Shown piece by piece: positions 43,502-51,399 of a DNA stretch of 64,000 nucleotides. Below the pieces are notes generated by a model that saw only the letters and a program-made list of their open reading frames with translations, ran no database searches and had not been told where the DNA came from. Within the stretch, counting starts at the first letter, position 1. Every line of letters starts with the position of its first letter. Location: contig NZ_NPKH01000039.1 in the NCBI RefSeq assembly GCF_002284535.1, positions 248,001 through 312,000 of the forward strand. The letters are read 5' to 3'. The position numbers and the translations under genes are program-made. This DNA comes from Mesorhizobium wenxiniae (GTDB lineage: Bacteria > Pseudomonadota > Alphaproteobacteria > Rhizobiales > Rhizobiaceae).

Positions 43502-44146
43502 ATGTCCAAACTTCGTGTCAACGCTTTCACCCTGTCGCTCGACGGGTTCGGCGCCGGTCCTGACCAGGATCTCAGCAATCCTCTCGGTGTCGGCGGAGAA
43601 GATCTGCACAAATGGATGGTCGGCACCCGCACATTTCGTCAGATGGTTGGCAAGGAGGGCGGCACCATGGATACCGACGAGGAGTTCACCGTGCGCAGCT
43701 TCGAAAATGTCGGCGCCTGGATCCTGGGCCGCAACATGTTCGGCCCGATCCGCGGCGAATGGCCGGACGAGAACTGGAAAGGCTGGTGGGGCGACAATCC
43801 ACCTTACCACGTACCGGTCTTTGTGCTGACCCACCATCCACGCGACCCTATTGTGATGGAAGGCGGCACGACTTTCTATTTCGTCACCGACGGCATCCGC
43901 TCGGCGCTGGAACAGGCGAAGGCGGCGGCTGGCGGCAAGGATGTTCGGGTCGGCGGCGGCGTCGCCACCATCCGGCAATATCTGCAGGAGAAGCTGATTG
44001 ACGAGATGCACCTGGCGGTGTCGCCGCTGCTGCTCGGCAAGGGTGAGAACCTTTTTGCTGGCCTCGACATGTTCAAGCTCGGCTATCAGTGCACCGAACA
44101 GGCGGCGACGCCGCTTGCCACGCACGTCATCATCAAGCGGGCTTAG
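43502..44146 (+). CDS. Dihydrofolate reductase-like (RibD C-terminal domain) protein
   Basis: A 214-residue single-domain protein of the RibD-C/DHFR fold. It has VNAFTLSLDGFGAGPDQ, AWILGRNMFGPIRGEW, VFVLTHHPRD, TDGIRSALEQAKAAAGGKDVRVGGGVATIRQYL and DEMHLAVSPLLLGKGENLF, all standard for this group of putative NADPH-dependent reductases. Substrate unknown. The ribosome binding site AGGAGG is unusually strong and an operator-like inverted repeat lies just upstream, so expression is likely inducible and high. Confidence 0.85.
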   Translation: MSKLRVNAFTLSLDGFGAGPDQDLSNPLGVGGEDLHKWMVGTRTFRQMVGKEGGTMDTDEEFTVRSFENVGAWILGRNMFGPIRGEWPDENWKGWWGDNPPYHVPVFVLTHHPRDPIVMEGGTTFYFVTDGIRSALEQAKAAAGGKDVRVGGGVATIRQYLQEKLIDEMHLAVSPLLLGKGENLFAGLDMFKLGYQCTEQAATPLATHVIIKRA

Positions 44147-44180
44147 CGGCACTTCTGCAACGTTGGTAATTGGCGAAAGC

Positions 44181-44372
44181 CCATTTCTCCCCGTCACTAT
44201 ACGGGGAGAAATGCCCGGCAGTGCAATGAGGGGCGGCGCGACCGATCGAAGATTGCGTCAGAATGAGTTTGGCCCACGCAGTAACTTGGCCGGGTTCAAC
44301 TGCCGAGGTCGGCGCCGCCCCTCATCCGCCTGCCGGCACCTTCTCCCGGTATACTGACGGGGAGAAGGGAAC
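44181..44372. repeat. Composite repeat, family D: inverted doublet between convergent genes
   Basis: The left unit (44181-44240) reads TTTCTCCCCGTCACTATACG, GGGAGAAATGCCCGGC and ends GAGGGGCGGCGC; the right unit (44311-44368) is its inverted relative, GGCGCCGCCCCTCATCCGCC, then TGCCGGCACCTTCTCCCGG. About 70 bp lie between. The internal palindromes CTCCCCGT/ACGGGGAG can form hairpins, and the element sits between the 3' ends of the reductase and ppk2 genes. Confidence 0.75.
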
Positions 44373-44378
44373 CCTGCC

Positions 44379-45299
44379 TCAATACTTCTCCGGTACATAC
44401 AGCTCGCGCGGCAGCACCTGGCGCTCGTATTCGGGATTGAAGACGCGGTCGGGCAGCGTGATCTCTTCGTGCGGCACTTCTTCATAAGGCATTTGCTTAA
44501 GGAGATGATCGATGCAGTTCAGCCGCGCCCGCTTCTTGTCGTTGCCTTCGACGATGAACCAGGGGGCTTCGGGAATGTTGGTGCGGGCGAACGTCTCTTC
44601 CTTGGCCTTGGTGTACTGCTCCCAGCGCACGCGCGACTGCAAGTCCATCGGCGACAGCTTCCACTGCTTCATCGGATCATGGATGCGCATCTGGAAACGC
44701 ATCTGCTGCTCCTCGTCGGTGATGGAGAACCAGTATTTGACCAGCGTGATGCCGGAGCGGACGAGCATGCGCTCGAACTCCGGCACGTCGCGAAAAAACT
44801 CCTCGACCTGATCCGGTTCGGCAAATCCCATCACCCTTTCGACGCCGGAGCGGTTGTACCAGGAGCGGTCGAACAGCACGATCTCGCCGCCTGCCGGCAG
44901 ATGCGGGACGTAGCGCTGAAAATACCATTGCGACTTTTCGCGTTCGGTCGGGGCTGGCAAGGCTACGACGCGGCAGATGCGCGGATTGAGCCGCTGGGTG
45001 ATGCGCTTGATGACGCCGCCCTTGCCGGCCGAATCGCGGCCCTCGAAAACCACGACCAGCTTCTTCTTGTGATATGCCACCCAGGACTGCAGCTTGATCA
45101 ATTCGGATTGCAGCGTGATCAGGTCGCGAAAATATTGCTGGCGATCCATCGAGGGCGGATGCGCTTTCTTGTAGATCTTGGCGATCTCCAGCGACAGCGC
45201 CGGTTCCGACATTTCCAGCTCGTAATCTTCGTCAAGCGTGTCGGCGAGCTCCGCCTCCAGCCAGTCCTTGGCAGGAGAATTCTGTTTTGCTTCGGTCAT
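44379..45299 (-). CDS. ppk2: Polyphosphate kinase 2
   Basis: A 306-residue PPK2-family enzyme (single-domain, class I length) that transfers phosphate between polyphosphate and nucleoside diphosphates. Walker A is FEGRDSAGKGG (residues 85-95), Walker B begins at D144 in DRSWYNRSGVERVMGF, and the lid region holds KSQWYFQRYVPHLP. An acidic N-terminal segment of about 50 residues precedes the core. The preference for ADP or GDP cannot be read by eye. Confidence 0.93.
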   Translation of the reverse strand: MTEAKQNSPAKDWLEAELADTLDEDYELEMSEPALSLEIAKIYKKAHPPSMDRQQYFRDLITLQSELIKLQSWVAYHKKKLVVVFEGRDSAGKGGVIKRITQRLNPRICRVVALPAPTEREKSQWYFQRYVPHLPAGGEIVLFDRSWYNRSGVERVMGFAEPDQVEEFFRDVPEFERMLVRSGITLVKYWFSITDEEQQMRFQMRIHDPMKQWKLSPMDLQSRVRWEQYTKAKEETFARTNIPEAPWFIVEGNDKKRARLNCIDHLLKQMPYEEVPHEEITLPDRVFNPEYERQVLPRELYVPEKY

Positions 45300-45558
45300 T
45301 TATGCTGCTCCGCGTGCGAGCCCCTGTCGGCGTCCGGCGTGCCGGCCAAGATCGAACACCTTGAGCCGACTTGCATACAGGCCGGCAATGACGGTTTTAT
45401 TGCAGCCGGCCTGTGTGCCGGTCGCGCAAATCTGTGAGATGTGATCGATCAGCCTCCATGGCATGCACGACAAGCGGGTCGAATTGTCCTACAAATGCCA
45501 GGCTCCCCTCGGGCGGCCTTCGAAGCAGCCCTTCTCAACGCAATTGCGAGGATCTGAC

Positions 45559-46602
45559 ATGGAATACCGCACTCTCGGCCGTTCCGGGCTGAAGGTTTCG
45601 ACGCTGACCATGGGCACCATGACCTTTGGCGGCGCCGGCGCATTTTCGGCGGTCGGCAAGACCGATCTCGACGAGGCGCGCCGGATGATCGACCTCTGCA
45701 TAGATTCCGGCATCAATCTCATCGACACCGCCAATGTCTATTCGAACGGGCTTTCGGAAGAGATCATCGGCGAAGCGCTCGGCGGCAAACGCAAGGGCGA
45801 TGTGCTGATCGCCTCCAAGGCGCGCATGCGGATCGGCACAGGCCCCAACGACGAAGGGCTGTCGCGCTACCATCTGATCCGCGAGTGCGAGAAGAGCCTG
45901 AAGCGCCTCAGGACCGACGTCATCGACATCTATTTCCTGCACGAATGGGACGGCACGACGCCGCTCGAGGAGACCATCGCCGCGCTCGACACGCTCGTCA
46001 GCCAGGGCAAGGTCCGCTATGTCGGCTGTTCCAACTATTCCGGCTGGCAAGTGATGAAGGCGCTGGGGATCAGCGACCGCCAGCACCAGCCGCGCTTCGT
46101 CACCCAGCAGATCCACTACACGCTGGAAGCACGCGAAGCCGAATATGAACTGCTGCCGATCTCGGTCGACCAGGGGCTCGGCGTGTTGGTGTGGAGCCCG
46201 CTCGCCGGTGGACTGTTGTCCGGCAAATACCACCGCGACCAGGCCACCTCCCGCCAGCTCAGCGGTTGGACGGAGCCGCCGATCCGTGATGGAGACCGGC
46301 TGTGGCGGATCGTCGATGTGCTTGCCTATATCGGCAAGAACCATGGCGTCTCGGCAGCGCAGGTGGCGCTTGCCTGGCTGCTCGGCCGGCCGGCCGTCAG
46401 CTCGCTGGTGATCGGCGGACGGACCGAAGCGCAGTTCAAGGACAATATCGCCGCTGCAAGCCTGGTGCTGACCAGCGATGAGCGCGCACGCCTGGACGCT
46501 GTGAGCCGCCCGCCCGTTCTGTATCCCTACTGGCACCAGCAATTCACGGCAAAGGACCGGTTTGGTCCGGCCGATCTGGTTCTTGACCGGGAAGATATCT
46601 GA
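45559..46602 (+). CDS. Aldo/keto reductase
   Basis: A 347-residue NADPH-dependent oxidoreductase with the (beta/alpha)8 fold. The catalytic tetrad is complete: D56 and Y61 in LIDTANVYSNG, K87 in LIASKARM and H128 in YFLHEWD. VGCSNYSGWQ and the late SSLVIGGRTEAQF cofactor loop are standard for the YajO/Tas-like group. I chose the ATG at 45559 because GAGGA precedes it and the family begins at MEYRTLGRSGLKVS. Physiological substrate unknown. Confidence 0.9.
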   Translation: MEYRTLGRSGLKVSTLTMGTMTFGGAGAFSAVGKTDLDEARRMIDLCIDSGINLIDTANVYSNGLSEEIIGEALGGKRKGDVLIASKARMRIGTGPNDEGLSRYHLIRECEKSLKRLRTDVIDIYFLHEWDGTTPLEETIAALDTLVSQGKVRYVGCSNYSGWQVMKALGISDRQHQPRFVTQQIHYTLEAREAEYELLPISVDQGLGVLVWSPLAGGLLSGKYHRDQATSRQLSGWTEPPIRDGDRLWRIVDVLAYIGKNHGVSAAQVALAWLLGRPAVSSLVIGGRTEAQFKDNIAAASLVLTSDERARLDAVSRPPVLYPYWHQQFTAKDRFGPADLVLDREDI

Positions 46603-46636
46603 CAACGGTCCTGATCAGGTCGAAGGTCGCCGCGGG

Positions 46637-47604
46637 TTAGCCTGAGATAAAACGCCAGACCTCGGGATCAGGCTCGATCTGGCCGCTGAGCACGAAGTAC
46701 TTGTAGAGCACGAGCAAGCAGATCGCCTGCTCGGCCCGTTCGTCGGCGAACTTGCGGCAATAGGCGTTGGCGGCGGCAACGATACGCTCGGCCTCAGTCG
46801 GATGACGTTCGAGATATTGCACCCGCTCGGCAAATCCGTGAAATCAGGTTCGAGCGGCACATGGTGAACATCGGCCACGAGTTCGCTTTCGGCGAACCAT
46901 GTCTCATACGTCGGCGGCATCAGGCACAGCGAATTCGAACTCATGATCCATTTTAGGTTGGTCGCCACATCGTTGCCTTCGAGCCAAATGATATAGCGAC
47001 AGCGCCGCTGCTGATCGATGCTCAGATAAGATTTGCGATATTCCGGCGCTGCCGTCGGTTTGGGCGTGCCGACATCGCAAAAGGGCAGATCGCGCGCGGC
47101 CTCCAGAAGCAAGGTCCTTATCGGGTTGGTGAGCTCGCCGCGCCACACCGCAACCGGAAGCTTGTCCGCGAAGGCTATATCGTCGGCGGGCATGTGGAAG
47201 TGGCGGAACTTGTTGAGCTTGAACAGGACCCCGTTCCTGTTGTCGCCGGCGATCGGCCGATCCTTGACGATCGACGGCATCGCAGGCACTTCAATGACGT
47301 CGCCGAATTCGAAGTCGATGCGCAAATCGGGATCGAAGTAGCGGGCAAATTCCTTCAGATCGTAGTAATACATGCTCCGGCCTCTCGGCATGCGGCTGAC
47401 CGGCACGGCGCCGGCGCTCGGCGCGAAAGGGTCCTGCAACCTATTGTAATAATTGAGACGCGCGCGGACGGATCCATCCGAAAACCTGGCCTGATCGAGC
47501 AGCCCGGCGAGCCTGCGGCGGAACATCGCCTGCGGTGCAATATCGCGTACGGCATTGCGCGCATAGTAGAATAGCTTCTGGGCGTTTCTTTGAAGGGTGG
47601 CCAT
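46637..47604 (-). pseudogene. Glycosyltransferase family 90 (CAP10-like) protein, frameshifted
   Basis: The first 255 or so residues read well as a GT90/CAP10 protein: PVAVWRGELTNPIR, the CRYIIWLEGNDVATNLKWIMSSNS element that binds donor sugar, and PTYETWFAESELVADVHHVPL. After EPDFTDL the frame is lost at about 46829-46832; the true end continues in another frame as RVQYLERHPTEAERIVAAAN and stops at 46637 after EVWRFISG. Adding one base (for example TTGCC to TTGGCC) restores DLAERVQYL. Family members add sugars such as xylose to lipopolysaccharide or capsule. It may be inactive or the gap may be a sequencing error. Confidence 0.75.
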
Positions 47605-47804
47605 CGGTCACTTGATCAAAAGTCGGCTTGTGATTTGCCCCCGGCCCCTCCTACACCATTGTGCCAGCCATCTTGCAAGCCACAGAACCGTGTTCAGCTA
47701 GCCTGCCGGCTGTGTATGGAGCCGATCGCTCTTTGCGGTGTTGTGTTTGGAGCCCAATGCTCCTAGGCAGGGCTAAGAACCTTGGGAGTGTGAAAGGAAG
47801 AGAT

Positions 47805-47963
47805 ATGGCGCGAGCACCGAATTACGGCCAGGAACGCAAGGAACGCGACCGGCAGAAGGCCGCCAAGAAGGCGGAAAAGCAGGCGGCCAAGGTGGCAGCC
47901 AAGGAACGTTCGAAACCCGAAGACGAGACCACGTCCGAGACCGAAACGGAAACGGCAGAGTAA
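47805..47963 (+). CDS. Small lysine- and glutamate-rich protein
   Basis: A 52-residue protein with a strong ribosome binding site (AGGAAG) before the ATG. The N-terminal MARAPNYGQERKERDRQKAA is followed by alternating Lys-Ala-rich helix and an acidic tail (EDETTSETETETAE). Conserved small proteins of this type occur in rhizobia; no function is known to me. Confidence 0.7.
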   Translation: MARAPNYGQERKERDRQKAAKKAEKQAAKVAAKERSKPEDETTSETETETAE

Positions 47964-48018
47964 AACGCATCCGGCCCGCGAGGCGGATCGAATTTGGCCT
48001 AGGAATCCCGCTGCGTCT

Positions 48019-48279
48019 TCAGGCCGGCGCCTTGTCGCTGACGAACACGTTCACCTCGCGCGCGGCGGCGATGAAGGCGCGCCTTGCGGTCATCGCCGGT
48101 TTGTCGCCGGCCAGCGCATCATGGCAGGCCTGCAGCGCTTCGCGATGCTTTGGACTGCGCTTGCCGGGCCAGCTGTTGAGGAGGTAGTCGGAAGCCTCGC
48201 GGACGGTACGCAAGAGCTGAGTGGTTCCCTCCGCGCCCGACTTGACGGTCACGGGTGTTTCAAATCGGTTGTTTTCCAT
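48019..48279 (-). CDS. DUF982 domain protein
   Basis: An 86-residue protein from the ATG at 48279. FETPVTVKSGAEGTTQLLRT, EASDYLLNSWPGKRSPKHREALQACHDAL and TARRAFIAAAREVNVFV match the DUF982 family, which is frequent in many copies in rhizobia and has no known function. The frame is open upstream to 48387 inside the GntR relic, but the family starts at about MENNRFE. Confidence 0.8.
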   Translation of the reverse strand: MENNRFETPVTVKSGAEGTTQLLRTVREASDYLLNSWPGKRSPKHREALQACHDALAGDKPAMTARRAFIAAAREVNVFVSDKAPA

Positions 48280-48337
48280 CGCCGCTCTTACGCCATCGGC
48301 GCTCGCGAAGCGAGGGCGAAAGTGGTTGCCTCCGCAA

Positions 48338-49002
48338 TCACGCCGCGACGACGGCAAATCCCCTGGCGCGCAGGCCGCGCCGGTCATTGTGCAATGACAT
48401 CACCAGCCGGTCGCGGCTGCCGACGATATGGGCCGAAAGCCGCCGTGCCGCCTCATCGGCATCGCCGGTCCGCACCGCTGCCAGAATGGCACGGTGTTGG
48501 GCCCAGGCACGGCCGAGTGCCGCCTCGTCGCGCACCTCCAGCCAACGGGCGCGTGACAGGCGCGTCATGGCATCGCGAACGGCCCTGAGCAGGAACTCGT
48601 TGCCGGACAGGCGTGCCAGCTCGATGTGAAATCCATGCCGACGCGATGCCATTCCTCGCGCGGGGTGCCGGCGTCACAGGAGTCCAGCATCGCCTCGATG
48701 ACGTCGACGGCGCTCCTCTCCTCCAAGGCACAAGTCAGCTTGACCGCCGCCACCTCGACCGCCTCGCGGTAAACGGCGATCTGCTCGAGCTCGGTGAGGT
48801 TGATCGGCGATGCCGTCCAGCCGCGCCCGTCGCGGCAGACCAGACCTTCCGTCTCGAGCCGCAGCAATGCTGCCCTGACCGGCGTACGCGAGGCCCCGAA
48901 GCGGCTTTCGATCCAGCGCTCCGTCAGCCGCTCGCCCGGGCCGATCTCAAGGCCGAGGATCATTCCGCGAAGGTGTTTTTCGACATTCTGCATCTGCGAC
49001 AT
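48338..49002 (-). pseudogene. GntR-family (FCD-type) transcriptional regulator, frameshifted
   Basis: The N-terminal part is a GntR winged helix (LTERWIESRFGASRTPVRAALLRLETEGLVCRD) followed by the FCD helices (VYREAVEVAAVKLTCALEE). After VGMDF the frame is lost at about 48630; the rest, HIELARLSGNEFLLRAVRDA to the end, continues in another frame and stops at 48338. Adding one base in the AAA run (GTGAAATCC to GTGAAAATCC) restores MDFHIELARLSGNE, the conserved helix of FCD proteins. Complete, it would be about 221 residues. It is divergent from the MFS gene, with a GntR-type palindrome between. Confidence 0.8.
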
Positions 49003-49096
49003 GGTGTTCCGTTCTGGCTATTTGTTCTGGCTATCTGGTCGCTGCTCAGCGTTGAGAGCGCCGCATTGACAGCCGTCGAGCTTGCGTCCATGACGA

Positions 49097-49116
49097 ATAC
49101 CAACTTGGTATCCCAA
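49097..49116. promoter_or_regulatory. Operator-like palindromes between the GntR and MFS genes
   Basis: ATACCAA-C-TTGGTAT (49097-49111) is a perfect 7-1-7 palindrome, and the overlapping TTGGTATCCCAA (49105-49116) differs by one base from the TTGGTATACCAA type recognised by many FCD-type GntR regulators. It lies 50-69 bp upstream of the MFS start and about 100 bp from the regulator start. Confidence 0.65.
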
Positions 49117-49165
49117 AACGGTATCTGCAGCAAGCCGCCGACAGACTTGCCGGACAGGACAGGAC

Positions 49166-50425
49166 ATGCCGCAAGACGCCACCCCTGCCACGCAAGGCGC
49201 CCACAACATCCACTGGCGCCGCAATCTCGCCGTGTGCTTTGCCGGCTCGTTCAGCACGCTTGTCGCGATGACGCTGCTGTTGCCTTTCCTGCCGCTCTAT
49301 GTCGAGCAGCTGGGCGCCGTGGGGCACGCAGCTGTTGTACAGTGGTCCGGCATCGCCTATGGCGCGACGTTCTTCGCCGCAGCGCTGGTGGCGCCGCTGT
49401 GGGGACGGCTGGGCGACCGCTACGGCCGTAAGCTGATGCTGGTGCGTGCCAGTTTCGGCATGGCCGTCTGCATGTCGCTGACCGGCATGGTGGAGACTGT
49501 CTGGCAATTGGTGCTGCTGCGCCTGCTAATCGGTTTCGCCGGCGGCTATTCCTCGGGCTCGACCATTCTCGTCGCCATGCAGACGCCGAAGGACCGGTCA
49601 GGCTGGGCGCTTGGTGTGCTGTCGGCCGGCATCACCGCAGGCGCCCTCGTCGGCCCCCTGCTCGGCGGCGCGCTGCCGCCTTTGATCGGCATCCGCGCAA
49701 CCTTCCTGCTCGCCGGCGGCGTCATTTTCTTGGCGTTCCTGGCAACGACTTTTCTCATCGAGGAGAACCCTCGCCCGGTAGCCGACAAATCAGCATCGAC
49801 TGAGAAGCCGAAACGCGGCTGGTCGCAAATCTCGGACAAGCGCCCGGTCGTCGCCATGCTGGCGACCGGCGCGCTGTTGAGCTTCACCACAATGACGATC
49901 GAGCCGATCATCACGGTCTACGTCCAACAGCTCATAGAGGATCAAAGCCGCGTCACGCTGATCTCCGGCGTCGTCATGTCGGCGGCAGCACTTGGCGCCA
50001 TTCTGTCGGCCTCGCGTCTCGGCAAACTCGCCGACCGCGTCGGCCATTGGAACGTCATCATTGGGGCGCTTGCCGTCTCGGCGCTGCTGCTCATCCCGCA
50101 AGCCTTCGTCACGCAGGGCTGGCAGCTCGTCGGCCTGCGTTTCCTGATGGGGCTGGCGCTTGGCGGTCTTTTGCCCTGCATCACCAGCGTCATCCGCCAC
50201 AATGTTCCGGACGGCGTCGGCGGCAATGTGCTCGGCCTATCGATCTCGGCGCAATATGTCGGACAGGTCGCCGGACCACTGCTCGGCGGCTTCGTCGGCG
50301 GTCATTTCGGCATGCGCGCGGTGTTTCTCGGCACATCCGTGCTGATGGCGGGCGGAGCTGCGTATAACTGGCTGGTCCAGTCGCGACGCGCGCGCGACAT
50401 GCTGGTGCAGGCGGGCAAGTCGTGA
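49166..50425 (+). CDS. MFS efflux transporter (MdtG/TetA-like)
   Basis: A 419-residue membrane protein with twelve predicted helices. The loop 2-3 motif GRLGDRYGRKLMLV is the drug:H+ antiporter signature, and a second copy of the motif appears in ASRLGKLADRVGHWNVI. An export role is likely; the substrate is unknown. Control by the divergent GntR regulator is inferred from the palindrome between them. The DUF423 gene follows directly. Confidence 0.88.
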   Translation: MPQDATPATQGAHNIHWRRNLAVCFAGSFSTLVAMTLLLPFLPLYVEQLGAVGHAAVVQWSGIAYGATFFAAALVAPLWGRLGDRYGRKLMLVRASFGMAVCMSLTGMVETVWQLVLLRLLIGFAGGYSSGSTILVAMQTPKDRSGWALGVLSAGITAGALVGPLLGGALPPLIGIRATFLLAGGVIFLAFLATTFLIEENPRPVADKSASTEKPKRGWSQISDKRPVVAMLATGALLSFTTMTIEPIITVYVQQLIEDQSRVTLISGVVMSAAALGAILSASRLGKLADRVGHWNVIIGALAVSALLLIPQAFVTQGWQLVGLRFLMGLALGGLLPCITSVIRHNVPDGVGGNVLGLSISAQYVGQVAGPLLGGFVGGHFGMRAVFLGTSVLMAGGAAYNWLVQSRRARDMLVQAGKS

Positions 50426-50466
50426 CACCGTTCGCGAGCTATCATTACTTGACGGAGACCAGAGAC

Positions 50467-50841
50467 ATGAGCACGGCCGAGCAGCCAGCAAGCGGCAGTG
50501 GCCGCATTCTCATTTTCACCGGCGGCCTGTGCGGCGCGGCCGGCGTGGCACTCTCCGCCGCGGCCGCGCACCTGGGCGGCGCTTTCGTCGGCACGGCCGC
50601 GTCCTTCCTGCTCATGCATGCGCCGGTCTTTCTTGCCGTCGGCCACGTCGGCGCAAACCGGATCCTGCGAACCGCAAGCCTTGTCCTTCTTGTCGGGCTT
50701 GTATTGTTCTGCAGTGATCTCCTCGCCCGTGACTTTCTCGGCTCGCGGCTTTTCCCGATGTCGGCGCCGATCGGCGGCACCCTGCTCATCGCCGGCTGGC
50801 TGGCGGTTGCAGCCTCGGCGCTCATGCGCCCGCGCTCCTGA
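50467..50841 (+). CDS. DUF423 family membrane protein
   Basis: A 124-residue protein with four hydrophobic helices; GLCGAAGVALSAAAAH at the start and PIGGTLLIAGWLAVAASAL at the end are typical of DUF423. The ATG at 50467 has GGAG upstream; a GTG at 50422 overlapping the MFS stop (GTGA) is the alternative and would add 15 residues. Cotranscription with the MFS gene is likely. Confidence 0.8.
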   Translation: MSTAEQPASGSGRILIFTGGLCGAAGVALSAAAAHLGGAFVGTAASFLLMHAPVFLAVGHVGANRILRTASLVLLVGLVLFCSDLLARDFLGSRLFPMSAPIGGTLLIAGWLAVAASALMRPRS

Positions 50842-50890
50842 GATGGCGCTTGCGGGCAAACGGCCGGGGTCCGTTTCCGCCAAACGACGA

Positions 50891-51055
50891 TCAGTCAGAC
50901 GATAACCAATCCTGCCGGCGTTCGGGCCGGACCGGCAGGTCGCGATTGCGTGCAGCCGGCTTGGTCAGGCGGCGCCGCTCCGGCCTATCGATGGCCGGCG
51001 AGATGCCCCAATAGTTGCGATAGATGTCTTCGAACAGATGATTGATCGGATGCAT
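50891..51055 (-). CDS. Tiny paralog 1 of the LacI-linked pair (54 aa)
   Basis: A 54-residue protein starting MHPINHLFEDIYRNYWGISP and ending with a basic, proline-rich tail (RRRLTKPAARNRDLPVRPER). There is a good ribosome binding site (AAGGAG, 7 nt spacing). The first 16 residues are nearly the same as in the adjacent gene at 51116-51259, so the two are tandem duplicates. A 14-bp palindrome TTGAATCGATCCAA (51076-51089) lies 20 bp before the start. No family was recognised; no signal peptide or membrane segment is seen. Confidence 0.7.
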   Translation of the reverse strand: MHPINHLFEDIYRNYWGISPAIDRPERRRLTKPAARNRDLPVRPERRQDWLSSD

Positions 51056-51075
51056 GGCTAGGCTCCTTTTCCAAC

Positions 51076-51089
51076 TTGAATCGATCCAA
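51076..51089. promoter_or_regulatory. Operator copy 1 (before tiny paralog 1)
   Basis: TTGAATCGATCCAA, the same near-perfect palindrome found at 51273, 51306 and 51355; the centre ATCGAT and TTG/CAA ends fit LacI-family sites. Confidence 0.75.
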
Positions 51090-51115
51090 TCGACAGGCCG
51101 AAAATGCCGTGCCGA

Positions 51116-51259
51116 TCAGCTCCGCTTGCGCTCCACGAGAAAACGTAGATCGCGGATCCACGGGCCCGCCCTGCCGCGCCGTGTCCGGGTCACCGCGTTC
51201 GAGGTTATGCTCCAGTCGTTGCGATAGATGTCTTCGAAAAGATAGTTGACGGGGTGCAT
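51116..51259 (-). CDS. Tiny paralog 2 of the LacI-linked pair (47 aa)
   Basis: A 47-residue protein starting MHPVNYLFEDIYRNDWSITS and ending RDLRFLVERKRS. The start at 51259 has AGGAG with 6 nt spacing. It shares HPxNxLFEDIYRNxW with its neighbour, then diverges to another basic tail. An operator palindrome (51273-51286) sits immediately before the ribosome binding site, and the gene is divergent from the LacI-type regulator. The frame is open upstream to 51346 but crosses two operators, so the short form is preferred. Function unknown. Confidence 0.72.
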   Translation of the reverse strand: MHPVNYLFEDIYRNDWSITSNAVTRTRRGRAGPWIRDLRFLVERKRS

Positions 51260-51272
51260 GGCTGTCTCCTTC

Positions 51273-51286
51273 CTGAATCGATCCAA
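51273..51286. promoter_or_regulatory. Operator copy 2 (before tiny paralog 2)
   Basis: CTGAATCGATCCAA, one base different from the other copies, directly adjoining the ribosome binding site of the gene ending at 51259. Confidence 0.75.
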
Positions 51287-51305
51287 CCGACAGATGGCAT
51301 TGGGC

Positions 51306-51319
51306 TTGGATCGATTCAA
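51306..51319. promoter_or_regulatory. Operator copy 3 (shared divergent promoter region)
   Basis: TTGGATCGATTCAA, the reverse complement form of the same palindrome, in the middle of the region between tiny paralog 2 and the LacI-type gene. Confidence 0.78.
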
Positions 51320-51354
51320 AAATACACCCAACCGCACCGATGTCAAGCAAAAAT

Positions 51355-51368
51355 TTGAATCGATCCAA
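51355..51368. promoter_or_regulatory. Operator copy 4 (before the LacI-type gene)
   Basis: TTGAATCGATCCAA, centred 49 bp from copy 3 and 32 bp before the regulator ATG at 51400. The pair could support DNA looping or cooperative binding. Confidence 0.78.
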
Positions 51369-51399
51369 CGAAAGTGCTAGAGAGGAGTCTGGGGGCAAA

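Noticed and set aside
44181..44372. Possible CRISPR-like array
   Set aside because: Only two related units occur and they are inverted, not direct repeats with unique spacers. The element fits a palindromic doublet.
51260..51346. Longer form of tiny paralog 2 starting at 51346
   Set aside because: It would place two operator palindromes inside coding sequence and lose the match with its paralog at the N-terminus; the ATG at 51259 has a better ribosome binding site.
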